From the NCBI GenBank assembly GCA_012518215.1, contig JAAYSV010000006.1, positions 1 to 64,000 of the forward strand: a DNA stretch of 64,000 bases, read 5' to 3'. Origin of the DNA: Bacillota bacterium. Its GTDB lineage: Bacteria > Bacillota > Dethiobacteria > DTU022 > PWGO01. Of this stretch, positions 18,901 through 27,086 are shown in pieces (the stretch's first letter is position 1; every line of letters begins with the position of its first letter). The notes under the pieces are model-generated. The model saw only the letters and a program-made list of their open reading frames with translations, did no database searches and was not told the origin of the DNA. The translations under genes and the position numbers were made by a program.

Positions 18901-19610
18901 ATCAAATCGATGTCCGGGGTTTTGCCCACGAATCGCAATCGGACATTGTGTTCGTCTATATCCTTGATGCCTGCCGGTATATCGAGTAGACTGGCTCTCA
19001 GAATATCCACGATCGTACTGAAGGATAGATTGTTCTCTTCCACCATTCTGGGAGAAAGGTGAACAAAAAGGTCCTGGTTGATTCCCCCCTCAACGCTGAC
19101 GCTGGCAATACCCGGGACGGTGTCCAAACGGGGGGCAATGACTTCATGGGCCTGGTCGGTGAGTGCAATCAGATCCTCGCTTCCGCTTACCGAAACCTGC
19201 ATGATAGGCATCATGGTCGGGTCGAATTCCAGTATTATGGGACGCTGGACGCCTTCCGGCAAGGTAAGCAGGTCCAGTCGTGCACCGATATCTTCCCTCA
19301 GTGCACTGACATTGGTACCCCATTTGAACTGGAGGACGATCAAGGAAAGGCTTTCCTGTGAAAAAGAATAAAGCGTGGTCAGACCGCTGGTGGTGGAGGC
19401 CATATCCTCGATTGGTTCTGTGACCAGGCTAAGAGTTTCCTGGGGGGCGCTTCCCGGAAAAAGGGTGATGACCGCAAGGACCGGGGGTTCTATATCTGGC
19501 AGAAGGCCGAGAGAAGCCTGGGACAATGAAACGATGCCGATAACCATGACAAGAAGTAGTATGGTGCATGTTGCAATCGGCCGTTCTACAGCCAGTTTTG
19601 CTAGATTCAT
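15999..19610 (-). CDS. RND-superfamily efflux transporter with enlarged periplasmic loop
   Basis: A 1203-residue AcrB/SwrC-like exporter. It opens with NLAKLAVERPIATCTILLLV, the usual HAE1 start, and has the two-fold plan of twelve helices with large outer loops after helices 1 and 7. Helix 4 carries GMLVDNSIVVSENI, so only the first of the two proton-relay Asp residues of AcrB is kept, the second being Asn as in many Gram-positive members. The first outer loop has about 170 extra residues (roughly 265-440) rich in Asp, Glu and Pro that are absent in typical 1030-1050 residue pumps. No membrane-fusion protein or outer-membrane channel gene is adjacent. I use ATG 19610, preceded by GAGGA, rather than an upstream start. 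It converges on the GH2 gene with a 26-base gap. The cargo is unknown: drugs, surfactants or lipids. Confidence 0.92.
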   Translation of the reverse strand: MNLAKLAVERPIATCTILLLVMVIGIVSLSQASLGLLPDIEPPVLAVITLFPGSAPQETLSLVTEPIEDMASTTSGLTTLYSFSQESLSLIVLQFKWGTNVSALREDIGARLDLLTLPEGVQRPIILEFDPTMMPIMQVSVSGSEDLIALTDQAHEVIAPRLDTVPGIASVSVEGGINQDLFVHLSPRMVEENNLSFSTIVDILRASLLDIPAGIKDIDEHNVRLRFVGKTPDIDLIRNIVVGFNMDEEKLKNIIGKSINIDLNKHLSSMDLPEFKPEDIPMETIYLKDMVEDIHIDKDRNYVSITLAPDQQDDTVSTDTLVDLLPPEWREYLPWEPADDLLPPEELDQGQIIIPIQDDYLKNIDEEQIGNLVVSRVPDYELWMEQIKAGVTRELDHASRKIEDSLAELALTYILTQAGMADQTQMFEGDLPLIPIYLGSIGDIGIAKHPQSTITRINRQPGISLILQKEGDANTVAVAREVRKVLDEIKDEFASDGKEISYAFPLDQGREIEMALKDLGWTLLGGALLAIVILMLFLKNWRTALIIGLSIPTAVIFTFSILYFTKMTINLMTLGGLALSAGMLVDNSIVVSENIYRHFQLGATPRDAAVKGSNEVFGAIFASTLTTICVFFPVVFLSGIAGELFTEFAVTVACALLASLVIALTVVPLLASILLGTGKDMEAAPPRLPFYRRIMDRAIKYRWPVAVGGVLFFLLGVMFYPSLGTDLFPIPEEPSFSIDITLPPGTPMHHTDDYVKEVEQILEQYDQIDSFSARVGDAGFLGMAMESGMTNQARIKVRLNQDSFRDIDNLIARIRKQTAKILPEAELIFTRETLLEASGMEVGLELDIEGESLEKVKDLSAVVAEKLGALPTLTDVKSLMEENRPEIHINIDQEKALENGITTFQIAMAIRQAIQGVTVTNLEIDDNLYSLIVGYKEDELSTTEELEKISVQTMTGSHVRLEDVATLEESFGPLSIPRKNKHIIGQVQAQYRGLDFGTAQDEALNALEEIDIPPGYKIEPSGTAKIMEEAFGELELVFIVAALLVYFVMAAQFESVLYPFIIILSLPLAYTGAILALLITRNSVSVPAMIGAIVLSGVFVNSGIIMVDFINQLRQIHKLPLKEAIVEGAVARLRPILMTTLTTILGLLPLAFGMGQGSQIQAPMAIAIIGGQTGGTLLLLVFIPVLYYLFSRRAEKKETKHSS

Positions 19611-19947
19611 TTTCTGGTCCTCATGGCTATACCTGCTTTTATCTAAAAAAATACAACACAAACATTTTAACATAACCGCATCTTGTTGGCCAAATAATAT
19701 TTATCGCCGGACCGCGGCAGTGAAGCCATTACTGCGAAAAACCCTCCGGCCAATGGCTTGAACCGGATCCTGATCGGAAAAGATTTTGAACTGGAAAAAG
19801 TCTGGGAATAGGAAGATAATTGTTGAAAATAATAACAATATCGCTCTTTGTCTTTACTTTGCTACCCCTGTTTCTTATACTAATGATAATGATCAGCATC
19901 TATAATATAAATATGGGGAGACATATTGAGAGGGTGGTTGTACAGTT
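19611..19947. other. Divergent intergenic region
   Basis: This stretch lies between the RND gene (minus) and the oxidoreductase (plus). A TATAAT at 19901-19906 could be the -10 box for the plus-strand gene, but no matching -35 box is at the right distance. No gene is seen. Confidence 0.45.
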
Positions 19948-21372
19948 ATGGTAACTGCTATCTTGATCGGTGCAGGTGACAGGGGAAGCGGTGTATACGG
20001 ACAGTGGGCACTGAAAAATAAAAAAAGAATAAGATTTGTAGCGGTTGCCGAGCCAAGGCCCGTCAGGCGTGAAAAGTTTGCTGCGGCGCATGGCATCGGC
20101 CCTGAAAAATGTTTCGAATCCTGGGAAGATATCCTGGAGCAGGAAAAAATGGCTGACATATGTTTTGTCGCCACCCAGGATCAGATGCATACAGCTCCGG
20201 TATTGAAGGCGCTGGGGCTTGGGTATCACGTCATGGTTGAGAAACCCATGGCCACGACACCGGAAGAATGTTACCGGATGATCAATATTGCTGAACAGTC
20301 TGGCAAGCAGTTGTGGGTTGCCCATGTCCTGCGCTATACACCATTCTTTTCCACGATTAAAAGAGTAGTTGAAGAAGGCCGGATCGGAAGAATTACAAAC
20401 ATAAACCATAGTGAAAATGTTTCCTACTGGCACTTTGCACATTCCTACGTGAGAGGCAACTGGAGCCGAACCGAAGAGTCGAGTCCCATGATTCTGGCCA
20501 AAACCTGTCATGACCTGGACATCATCCACTGGCTTGTTGGTTCCCCGGTGAAAAAGCTGAGCTCTTTTGGTGGACTGAATTTCTACCGGAAAGAGAATGC
20601 GCCGGAAAATGCTGCCCTTCGTTGCCTCGATAATTGTGCGCTCAAAGATAACTGTCAATGGTACGCCCCGCGTCTCTATGGCAGGGCCGAACCCTTGTTG
20701 CAGGTAGGTTTGCGATCCCGATATTTTTACAAGAGACTCGTGGCCAGGATTGCCCTGGACTGCCCCTTTATCATGAAATTTGCCAGCATGATCTACCGTC
20801 CTTTGAAGACACTCGTGGAATGGGACATGTGGCCGGCTTCTGTTATTACTGATGACTTTTCGAAAGAGGGCAAGGAGCGGGCTTTGAAAGAAGGGCCCTA
20901 CGGACGTTGCGTTTTCCATTGCGACAACGATGTATGCGATAACCAGATCGTCAGCATGGAATTCGAAAATGATGTAAAAGCGACTTTGACCGTTCATGGC
21001 TTTGCTTCTTCGGAGGGGCGATGGATCAGAATTGAAGGAACCAAGGGCACCTTGCTGGGGAAATTCACGGCCGAAAACCAGGAAATTGCGACTTATGATC
21101 ATCATAACGTGAGAAAGAGGGTTTTGATGAAAACCGATCTGTCCCTGTCGGGGCATCTGGGCGGGGATGACGGCATAATGAAGTCTCTGGTTAAATTTCT
21201 GGAAGAGGAAAAAAACAACAAGGTTTCCAAGGTGCTTACGTCTGCAAAAGCATCCCTGGAAAGCCATCTCATGGCTTTTGCGGCAGAAATATCGCGGCAA
21301 AAAGATAAAATAGTGTTGATGGATGAGCTGAGGGAATACAGCGATGGTGCCGAGCGCGGGTTTGCTGTTTGA
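19948..21372 (+). CDS. Gfo/Idh/MocA family oxidoreductase
   Basis: A 474-residue NAD(P)-dependent sugar or inositol oxidoreductase-like protein. The N-terminal Rossmann fold opens with VTAILIGAGDRGSG, and the family's catalytic Lys is in MVEKPMATTPEEC near residue 95. The C-terminal half has the alpha/beta domain with TCHDLDIIHWLVG, which matches the conserved H-D-xx-x-x-W segment of the family. A Cys cluster (CLDNCALKDNC, residues about 225-235) is typical of a subgroup often annotated only as Gfo/Idh/MocA. The exact substrate is unknown. It starts 338 bases from the divergent RND gene and is followed after 47 bases by a macro-domain gene, so the two could be co-transcribed before the terminator at 22023. 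The ATG has a GAGAGGG ribosome site a little far upstream. Confidence 0.88.
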   Translation: MVTAILIGAGDRGSGVYGQWALKNKKRIRFVAVAEPRPVRREKFAAAHGIGPEKCFESWEDILEQEKMADICFVATQDQMHTAPVLKALGLGYHVMVEKPMATTPEECYRMINIAEQSGKQLWVAHVLRYTPFFSTIKRVVEEGRIGRITNINHSENVSYWHFAHSYVRGNWSRTEESSPMILAKTCHDLDIIHWLVGSPVKKLSSFGGLNFYRKENAPENAALRCLDNCALKDNCQWYAPRLYGRAEPLLQVGLRSRYFYKRLVARIALDCPFIMKFASMIYRPLKTLVEWDMWPASVITDDFSKEGKERALKEGPYGRCVFHCDNDVCDNQIVSMEFENDVKATLTVHGFASSEGRWIRIEGTKGTLLGKFTAENQEIATYDHHNVRKRVLMKTDLSLSGHLGGDDGIMKSLVKFLEEEKNNKVSKVLTSAKASLESHLMAFAAEISRQKDKIVLMDELREYSDGAERGFAV

Positions 21373-21419
21373 GATGCCTGAAAGGGGCATTTTATATTTT
21401 GATGATGGGGGTCTGGTTC

Positions 21420-21956
21420 ATGAAAAAGGAGTATCATGGAGTTATGGTCGAGTGTATCAAGGGTGATATAGTGAAGCAGAAAGATATGGAGGCGATTGTC
21501 AATGCAGCCAATGCACGCCTTTTGCCTGGAGGCGGCGTGGCCGGGGCGATTCATCGGGCGGCAGGGCCGGGCCTCAAGGAAGAATGTGTACCACTTGGGC
21601 CGATCAAGCCCGGTGAGGCTGTGATAACCGGCGCTCACAATCTTCCCAATAAATATGTCATACATACCCTCGGGCCGGTTTATGGCGTTGATAAACCCGA
21701 GGATGAAATCTTGAGGAACTGCTACCGCAATTCTTTGCAGATTGCGGAAGACAGGAAGATCTCCTCGGTGGCTTTTCCGGCAATCTCCACGGGTATTTTT
21801 GGCTATCCGGTGGCCGAGGCAGCTGCAGTTGCCTTGAACCTGGTGGCCAGAATGGCCAGGGATCTGCAGCATGTCAAAGAAGTTCGCTTCGTGCTTCACA
21901 GTGATGCAGACCTGGCTGTTCACGAGAAGGCAATGCCCGCTTCAAACCCTGCATGA
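21420..21956 (+). CDS. Macro-domain protein (ADP-ribose binding or hydrolase)
   Basis: A 178-residue single macro domain. The core VECIKGDIVKQKDMEAIVNA followed by ANARLLPGGGVAGAIHRAAG is the ADP-ribose binding region, and the second loop ISTGIFGYPVAEAAAVAL is the diphosphate-binding segment. Bacterial members of this group remove ADP-ribose from proteins or convert O-acetyl-ADP-ribose, so it may act in NAD-linked deacetylation or ADP-ribosylation. The ATG at 21420 has GGGGG at eight bases; an upstream in-frame ATG at 21375 region overlaps the preceding gene and lacks a ribosome site. A strong terminator follows. No sirtuin or ADP-ribosyl transferase gene is adjacent, so the partner reaction is not visible. 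Confidence 0.92.
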   Translation: MKKEYHGVMVECIKGDIVKQKDMEAIVNAANARLLPGGGVAGAIHRAAGPGLKEECVPLGPIKPGEAVITGAHNLPNKYVIHTLGPVYGVDKPEDEILRNCYRNSLQIAEDRKISSVAFPAISTGIFGYPVAEAAAVALNLVARMARDLQHVKEVRFVLHSDADLAVHEKAMPASNPA

Positions 21957-22022
21957 ATGGAAAAGGAAACAGGCTGAACATGGCTCCTGTTCTCTACCGT
22001 TCGGATTCGGTCGAGTTGAAAA

Positions 22023-22062
22023 AAGAGGCCTCCTTCAAAGGAGGCCTCTTCGTATCTTTTTT
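22023..22062. terminator. Bidirectional intrinsic terminator
   Basis: A perfect 11-bp stem AAGAGGCCTCC/GGAGGCCTCTT with a six-base loop lies between the macro gene and the converging acyl-CoA synthetase. Six T residues follow on the plus strand a few bases on, and a T-run follows at once on the minus strand, so it can serve both genes. Confidence 0.9.
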
Positions 22063-22074
22063 CCGGGATCCGGA

Positions 22075-23778
22075 TTATCCCCGATCCCATTTTCCTTCCC
22101 CGCGCAGGATCTCGACGATTTTTTTGGCTTCTTCCTTCAACAAAAGATAATCTGTCTTGGCCACCCTGTTCAATGGGAACTGCCCCGTTTCCACTATTTC
22201 CACATGAGAGGGCCTTGAATAGGAAGATATATCCTGACATGCTTCCAGAACCTCTTCGGGTGAAACGCTTACCCCTTCCAGCGGCTCCACGAAAGCAATG
22301 ATCCCTTCAGAAAAGATGGCATGCTCTGCGCCTAGTACAGCGACCATATTGATCTTTTCTTTCAACTTCTTGATGATGTGGCGTTCAACATCGTCGGGAT
22401 AAACCTGATAGCCCTTGGGTTTGATCACCATCTTGGATCTTCCGGAGAAATGCAGTCCTTCTTCGTCATAATACCCCAGATCTCCGGTATAACAGATTCC
22501 ATCCCTGGATATGGTCTTTTCCGTATTCTCGGGATCATTCAGATAGCCCAGGAAGATCTGGGGGCCGCTGAAGCATATTTCTCCCACTTCGCCGGGGGGT
22601 TTTTCTTTGCCGGCATTGCCATCCCTGTCCATGGGGTCGCGGATGCTGATGGGGCATAGTGGCATATCGTAGCCGATACTGCGGCAGATTTCATCCACAT
22701 CGGCATTGACATCGGTATAGGTGCAGAAGCCGGACGTTTCGGTAAGACCCAATCCGGTTCCGATTCTCGGCGCCATCGCTTTCATCTTGACCAGAAACTC
22801 CCGCGAAACAGCCTGGCCACCATAGATGGCAAAGCGTAAACTGGAGAGATCGTAGGAGTCATATTCAGGTAAAAGCCATTCCATGTTGAAGAGGGCGGGT
22901 ATCTGCCCGATGCAAGTTACCTTGTGTTCTTGAATAGCCTCCAGGCTCAACTTGGGATCGAAGATATGCAAGATCACCTGGGTGCCACCGCCAAAGATGG
23001 TTGTAGCCAGTTGCTCGGTCGTACACCCGACATGGGACGGTGGAAGATTGACGAGAAATCTGTCTTCTTCCACGAGTTCAAAGGCTACCGCCAGGCCGAT
23101 ATTTTGTGTCAATATGCCTTCGTGGCAGAGCACTGCCGGTTTGGGTGAACCGGTCGATCCGGTGGTGAAGATGATGATGCACCCATCTCTCTTTTTAACT
23201 TTGGCTTTTGCCTTTTTCACACTACGCGTGAAAAGGCTCTTGATATAAACTTTCTTGATATCCTTGACAAATTCCGAGATGCCCTGAGCATTATCCATGA
23301 CCAGCTCGGGTTCTGTCTGGAATTGTATCCAGTGGCGCACGTAAGGGGCTGACTTCATCACCTTGGCAATCATGGGCCTGAAATCGGCAACGGGTGTTTT
23401 GCCCAGAAAAAAGTAGGCTTTGGGCTTCAACTTTTCAAGGCAGTACTTGATTTCAAGTTCTTTCAGCCTCAGGTCCAGCGGGGCAATGATTACCCCGATA
23501 CGGAAACAGGCGTACATAAGATACATATGTTCCTTCAACAGAGGTAAACTTGTAGCGATGATATCTCCTTTTTGCAGGCCTATGGAGAGGAGCTTGGCTG
23601 CAAATGCCGATACAGAAGTGTTGAATTCCTTCCAGGTGACTTTTTCACCGGTGTTATGTTCGATTATGGCCAACCCTTTGGGCTTTTCCCTGGCGTATTT
23701 TTCAACATAGTCAGCCAGATTGGGGAGAAGGTTCCGGTACATTTCCTTGGTCAATTGATCCTTGGCAGGGTCTTTCAT
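22075..23778 (-). CDS. AMP-forming acyl-CoA synthetase / ligase
   Basis: A 567-residue member of the ANL adenylate-forming family, which activates a carboxylic acid with ATP and joins it to CoA. The P-loop motif IIFTTGSTGSPKPAVLCHEG is near residue 205, the Y/LTET-type motif GLGLTETSGFCTYTD near 345, and the hinge and A8 motifs YTGDLGYYDEEGLHFSGRSK and VIKPKGYQVYPDDVE near 445-475. A Lys near the C-terminus (NRVAKTDYLLL) is placed as the catalytic Lys. The acid could be medium or long chain or aromatic; I cannot tell. It has its own promoter with perfect TATAAT, and GGAGGTG before the ATG. It stands alone, though fatty-acid oxidation genes are elsewhere in the window. Confidence 0.9.
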   Translation of the reverse strand: MKDPAKDQLTKEMYRNLLPNLADYVEKYAREKPKGLAIIEHNTGEKVTWKEFNTSVSAFAAKLLSIGLQKGDIIATSLPLLKEHMYLMYACFRIGVIIAPLDLRLKELEIKYCLEKLKPKAYFFLGKTPVADFRPMIAKVMKSAPYVRHWIQFQTEPELVMDNAQGISEFVKDIKKVYIKSLFTRSVKKAKAKVKKRDGCIIIFTTGSTGSPKPAVLCHEGILTQNIGLAVAFELVEEDRFLVNLPPSHVGCTTEQLATTIFGGGTQVILHIFDPKLSLEAIQEHKVTCIGQIPALFNMEWLLPEYDSYDLSSLRFAIYGGQAVSREFLVKMKAMAPRIGTGLGLTETSGFCTYTDVNADVDEICRSIGYDMPLCPISIRDPMDRDGNAGKEKPPGEVGEICFSGPQIFLGYLNDPENTEKTISRDGICYTGDLGYYDEEGLHFSGRSKMVIKPKGYQVYPDDVERHIIKKLKEKINMVAVLGAEHAIFSEGIIAFVEPLEGVSVSPEEVLEACQDISSYSRPSHVEIVETGQFPLNRVAKTDYLLLKEEAKKIVEILRGEGKWDRG

Positions 23779-23855
23779 TGCTTTATTTACACCTCCGTTT
23801 TCTGTGGAATCAGCAAGCAGAATGAAAGTTTACCATAATTATAAATGTTAAAATT

Positions 23856-23884
23856 ATTATATTATAGATAGAAATATTAATCAA
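23856..23884 (-). promoter_or_regulatory. Sigma-A type promoter for the acyl-CoA synthetase
   Basis: Read on the minus strand, TTGATT (23879-23884), a 17-base spacer and a perfect TATAAT (23856-23861) lie about 78 bases before the start codon. Confidence 0.75.
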
Positions 23885-24006
23885 TAGAGTTGTATGCAAC
23901 CAGGGAAAGCAATATGGGCATTATCGCCACAGCAGATATAATTCCAGTTTGTATGAACCGGTAAACCTTTACAAATAATTGGCAATATCAGGTAATGGGG
24001 CATGGA

Positions 24007-24035
24007 TTGATTGAAGGAATCTTTTAAGGTATATT
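24007..24035 (+). promoter_or_regulatory. Sigma-A type promoter for lemA
   Basis: TTGATT (24007-24012), a 17-base spacer and TATATT (24030-24035) lie 100 bases before the lemA start. Confidence 0.7.
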
Positions 24036-24135
24036 GTATTACATTTATTTTGATGGTAATATCCAACTATGACAAAAGAACCATGAGAGAAATGTTGTGT
24101 TTTGAAAAGAACAGAATTGAAAGGATCGGTGATCG

Positions 24136-24699
24136 ATGATGGGTACTGTAAAGATTGTTCTGGGGGTACTGGTAGTTGTTCTCCTGATATTCTTGATATT
24201 TACCTACAATGGTCTGGTGAGGTTGCGGCAAAGACTGAGAAATGCCTGGTCGCAGGTGGAGGTCCAGTTGAAACGTCGTTATGATTTGATTCCCAACCTG
24301 GTCAACTCGGTCAAGGGGTATGCCGCTCATGAAAAATCAACTTTTGAAGAAATTGCCCGGGTTCGGAATCAGGCTATTGCAGCCAAGACTGTAAAAGAAC
24401 AATCGCAGGCAGAAACAATGTTGTCCGGCGCCTTGCGCAGCCTCTTTGCAGTAGCCGAGGCGTATCCGGAACTCAAGGCCAATGCCAATTTCATGCAATT
24501 GCAGGAGGAACTGACCAACACGGAAAGCAAAATAGCTTTTTCTCGTCAATTTTACAATGACACGGTGCAGAAATTGAACACGAGGATCGAGTTATTCCCT
24601 ACCAACCTTGTAGCCGGCATGCTGGGATTCGGGCCGGCTGATTATTTCACATTGCAGGATGAGCCAGGAGCCCGCGAGCCGGTGGAGGTAAAATTCTAA
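24136..24699 (+). CDS. lemA: LemA family membrane protein
   Basis: LemA proteins have one N-terminal membrane helix and a long helical-bundle domain; their biochemical role is unresolved. Here the helix spans about residues 5-25 (VLVVVLLIFLIFTYNGL), followed by the conserved RLRNAWSQVEVQLKRRYDLI and PNLVNSVKGYAAHEKSTFEE segments and ELTNTESKIAFSRQFYNDTV. The length, 187 residues, is normal. The gene pairs with a DUF2207 protein downstream, a common partnership, but here the pair is split by about 400 bases containing broken copies of both genes' junction. Start choice is between two adjacent ATG codons; AAAGGA lies ten bases before the first. A surface or envelope-stress function is likely by family, not shown by sequence. 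Confidence 0.93.
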   Translation: MMGTVKIVLGVLVVVLLIFLIFTYNGLVRLRQRLRNAWSQVEVQLKRRYDLIPNLVNSVKGYAAHEKSTFEEIARVRNQAIAAKTVKEQSQAETMLSGALRSLFAVAEAYPELKANANFMQLQEELTNTESKIAFSRQFYNDTVQKLNTRIELFPTNLVAGMLGFGPADYFTLQDEPGAREPVEVKF

Positions 24700-25264
24700 A
24701 AGGGAGCATCAACTTGTTTAAACATCCTTTTTCAACTCGCATCATCTTGAGTTTCCTTTGCGCAATTTTGCTGTTGGCGATTTTCTTGCCGCGGACCGCG
24801 GAAGCCCGCAGTTTGAGGATGAATGAGTTGGTTTTTGAAGCTGAAATTTTTCCGGACGGTTCGATCTCGGTTATCGGGTAAATAACCTGGTAAAGGTTCA
24901 CAATGATGTGGCCGGGTTCTACCGTAAATTTGTTGGAGAGAAATTGCCTTTGCCTTGTTGAAACGGAGGAGATAATTGCCAGGGTGGATTGCATCTCACC
25001 GATCTGGTGGTCGGTATTCGGATTCGGCTGATTGTTCAACATTGCAGGATGAACCAGGAGCCCGCGAGCCGATGGAGATAAAATTATAAAGGGGAGGAAT
25101 CAACTTGTCTAAACGTCCTTTTTCAACACACATCATCTTGAGTTTCCTTTGCGCAATTTTGCTGTCGGCGATTTTCTTGCCGCAGACCGCGGAAGCCCGC
25201 AGTTTAAGGATGAATGAGTTGGTTTATGAAGCTGAACTTTTACCGGACGGTTCGATGTCGGTTA
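24635..25264 (+). repeat. Imperfect direct repeat spanning the lemA/DUF2207 junction
   Basis: The junction of lemA with the next gene is present twice. Positions 24635-24873 (lemA 3' end plus first 53 codons of a DUF2207 gene) match 25025-25264 with an offset of 390-391 bases and scattered substitutions. The second copy leads into the intact gene; the first leads into a broken one. This is the footprint of a tandem duplication followed by decay. Confidence 0.85.
24714..24950 (+). pseudogene. Truncated relic of a DUF2207-protein gene
   Basis: A TTG start with GGGAG upstream opens a frame whose first 53 codons are nearly the same as those of the intact gene at 25105: signal peptide, the FLPRTAEARSLRMNELV segment and FEAEIFPDGS. 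It then stops at TAA (24879-24881). Sequence identity to the intact gene resumes directly, but at a point 238 bases further along in the intact copy (around 25502), and continues for about 60 bases. A deletion between two GTTA tetranucleotides explains both the jump and the frameshift. After about 24950 the similarity is lost until the repeated lemA tail near 25025. It cannot make the full protein; a 55-residue peptide could be produced. Confidence 0.85.
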
Positions 25265-26997
25265 CCGAGCGGATCACTGTCACTTTCAACGGCACCTATG
25301 AAGGATATTTTGTATCCATTCCCCTGGACTCCACCACCATAAGTGATATCACGGTCGCCGAGGAGGGGGTCGCATACAGTTTCAATCCGGGGGAAGATTA
25401 TGGGCCACCAGGCACCTTTCTTGTCAAGCAGGATTCCAATGAAATGCTTGTCGATTGGAGTATCGATGCTACCGATGAGCAACGTACTTTCGACCTCAGT
25501 TATCGGGTGAATAACCTGGTAAAGGTGCACAATGATGTGGCCGAGTTCTACCGTAAATTTGTTGGAGAGAAGAACGAACAGAAAATTGAAAGGGTGGTTG
25601 TCCGGCTGCTGCTTCCGCCGGGAGCTGAAAATTTCACGCCGGGGACGGATATACGGATCTGGGGGCATGGTCCCCTGCACGGCGATGTTGATTTTGGAGG
25701 ACCGCGCGAGGTGATCTGGCAAATATCGGATATGCCGGCCGGCGAATTTCTGGAAGGGCGTCTGACCATGCCCGTGCAGCTTTTCCCGGAGACCCCCGCG
25801 GCCATGAAAACGGACCGGGATGCCCTGGCCTCGATTCTGGAAGAAGAGGAAGAATGGGCTGCCAAAGCCAATCTCGGCCGTTCGTGGGCGCGTCTGGAAA
25901 TTGTTGCTGCCGTGATACTCGCCCTGCTAACCATAGCTGCTCTCATATGGTTATGGTTCAGATATGGCAAGAGGCACAGACCCGAATTTCAGGGGGATTA
26001 TTACAGGGAACTACCCGCCGATTATCCCCCGGCGGTGATGTCAGTTCTTTGGAACTGGGGCAAGGTGAAGACGCACGATGTTACGGCCACCCTTATGGAT
26101 CTGGCCCGGCGCGGTTTTATTTATATCGAGCAGCAGATGTATGAAAAAAAGAGATTGTTGGGAAACAAAAATATCGTTACCTACCTGCTGACGCTGCAAA
26201 ATGAAAAATACGAAAGAGAAAAAGATGGGCTGCAACCACATGAACGTAAATTGATCGACTATTTTTTTACAACCATTTCGAAGGATAACCGCACGTTATA
26301 TCTGTATGATATCGAGCAATTTTCCCGAAAGCGCAGCCGCGAATTCTACTATAGTTTCTGGGTGCAGTGGAGTGATTCCCTGTCCAGCAAAGGGGATCAA
26401 TACAAATGGTTTGAAGGTATCCCCCAGAATGCCCGCTGGATACCGCTTGTAATCGGGATGGCATCCTTTGCCCTTGGTATGTTCCTGGTCAACAAAGATG
26501 TTTCCATTCTGGGGTGGACTGTATGTGCTTGCGCTATTCTGGTTGGTTTGCTCCCCCTCTTTTTCAAGCGGCGTTCCCGGGCGGCCAGCGAGGATTTCAG
26601 CAAATGGAAGGCGTTCCGCAAATTCCTGCTGCATTTTTCCGAAATGCAACGTCATGAAATACCCAGTCTGATTATCTGGGAACACTATCTGGTCTATGCT
26701 GTAAGCCTGGGGGTAGCCAGGGAAGTGATGAAACAACTGGAGATCGTCTTCCCCAATCTCCAGGATAGTGACTACCGCTTCGGGCAGCACTGGTATTACG
26801 GAACAGCTACCGCAGGGATGATCAGCCTGGGCGACAATTTTGAAAAAATTGGCCAGAGCCTGCAACAGTCCATAAGAGCCGCGGAAAGGACAGTGCGGGC
26901 TGCTGAAAGCAGATCCTCGAGCGGTTCGGGTGGCGGCGGTGGGTTCTCCGGCGGTGGCGGGGGAGGTTCCGGAGGAGGCAGCTACGGTGGCCGTTGA
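25105..26997 (+). CDS. DUF2207 domain membrane protein (LemA partner)
   Basis: A 630-residue secreted and membrane-bound protein. A signal peptide (about 1-32, ending AEA) precedes an extracellular beta-rich DUF2207 domain (about 33-250, opening MNELVYEAELLPDGSMSVTE). One membrane helix follows near 265-285, then a cytoplasmic domain (WNWGKVKTHDVTATLMDLAR is the family's winged-helix-like motif), two further helices near 447-490, and a C-terminal region ending in a Gly/Ser-rich tail (GGGGGFSGGGGGGSGGG). This tail is typical of the family. The TTG start follows GGGGAGG. It belongs with lemA upstream. The function of the family is unknown; envelope maintenance is the usual guess. It is the intact member of a duplicated pair. 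Confidence 0.92.
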   Translation: MSKRPFSTHIILSFLCAILLSAIFLPQTAEARSLRMNELVYEAELLPDGSMSVTERITVTFNGTYEGYFVSIPLDSTTISDITVAEEGVAYSFNPGEDYGPPGTFLVKQDSNEMLVDWSIDATDEQRTFDLSYRVNNLVKVHNDVAEFYRKFVGEKNEQKIERVVVRLLLPPGAENFTPGTDIRIWGHGPLHGDVDFGGPREVIWQISDMPAGEFLEGRLTMPVQLFPETPAAMKTDRDALASILEEEEEWAAKANLGRSWARLEIVAAVILALLTIAALIWLWFRYGKRHRPEFQGDYYRELPADYPPAVMSVLWNWGKVKTHDVTATLMDLARRGFIYIEQQMYEKKRLLGNKNIVTYLLTLQNEKYEREKDGLQPHERKLIDYFFTTISKDNRTLYLYDIEQFSRKRSREFYYSFWVQWSDSLSSKGDQYKWFEGIPQNARWIPLVIGMASFALGMFLVNKDVSILGWTVCACAILVGLLPLFFKRRSRAASEDFSKWKAFRKFLLHFSEMQRHEIPSLIIWEHYLVYAVSLGVAREVMKQLEIVFPNLQDSDYRFGQHWYYGTATAGMISLGDNFEKIGQSLQQSIRAAERTVRAAESRSSSGSGGGGGFSGGGGGGSGGGSYGGR

Positions 26998-27086
26998 TTT
27001 TCTGCCAGTTACCGGGTCAAAAGGAGGGCACCCGTGCCGCACGTGATGTGAAAACAGCGATGGGCGGAAAGGGCAATTCCGGCTGC

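Larger units (their letters stand above)
23779..24135. other. A/T-rich divergent promoter region
   Basis: This strongly A/T-rich region holds two outward-facing promoters, one for the acyl-CoA synthetase on the minus strand and one for lemA on the plus strand. No gene is seen in it. Confidence 0.65.

Noticed and set aside
19900-21390. 496-codon open frame opposite the Gfo/Idh/MocA gene
   Set aside because: It is a shadow frame; the plus-strand protein has all the family motifs.
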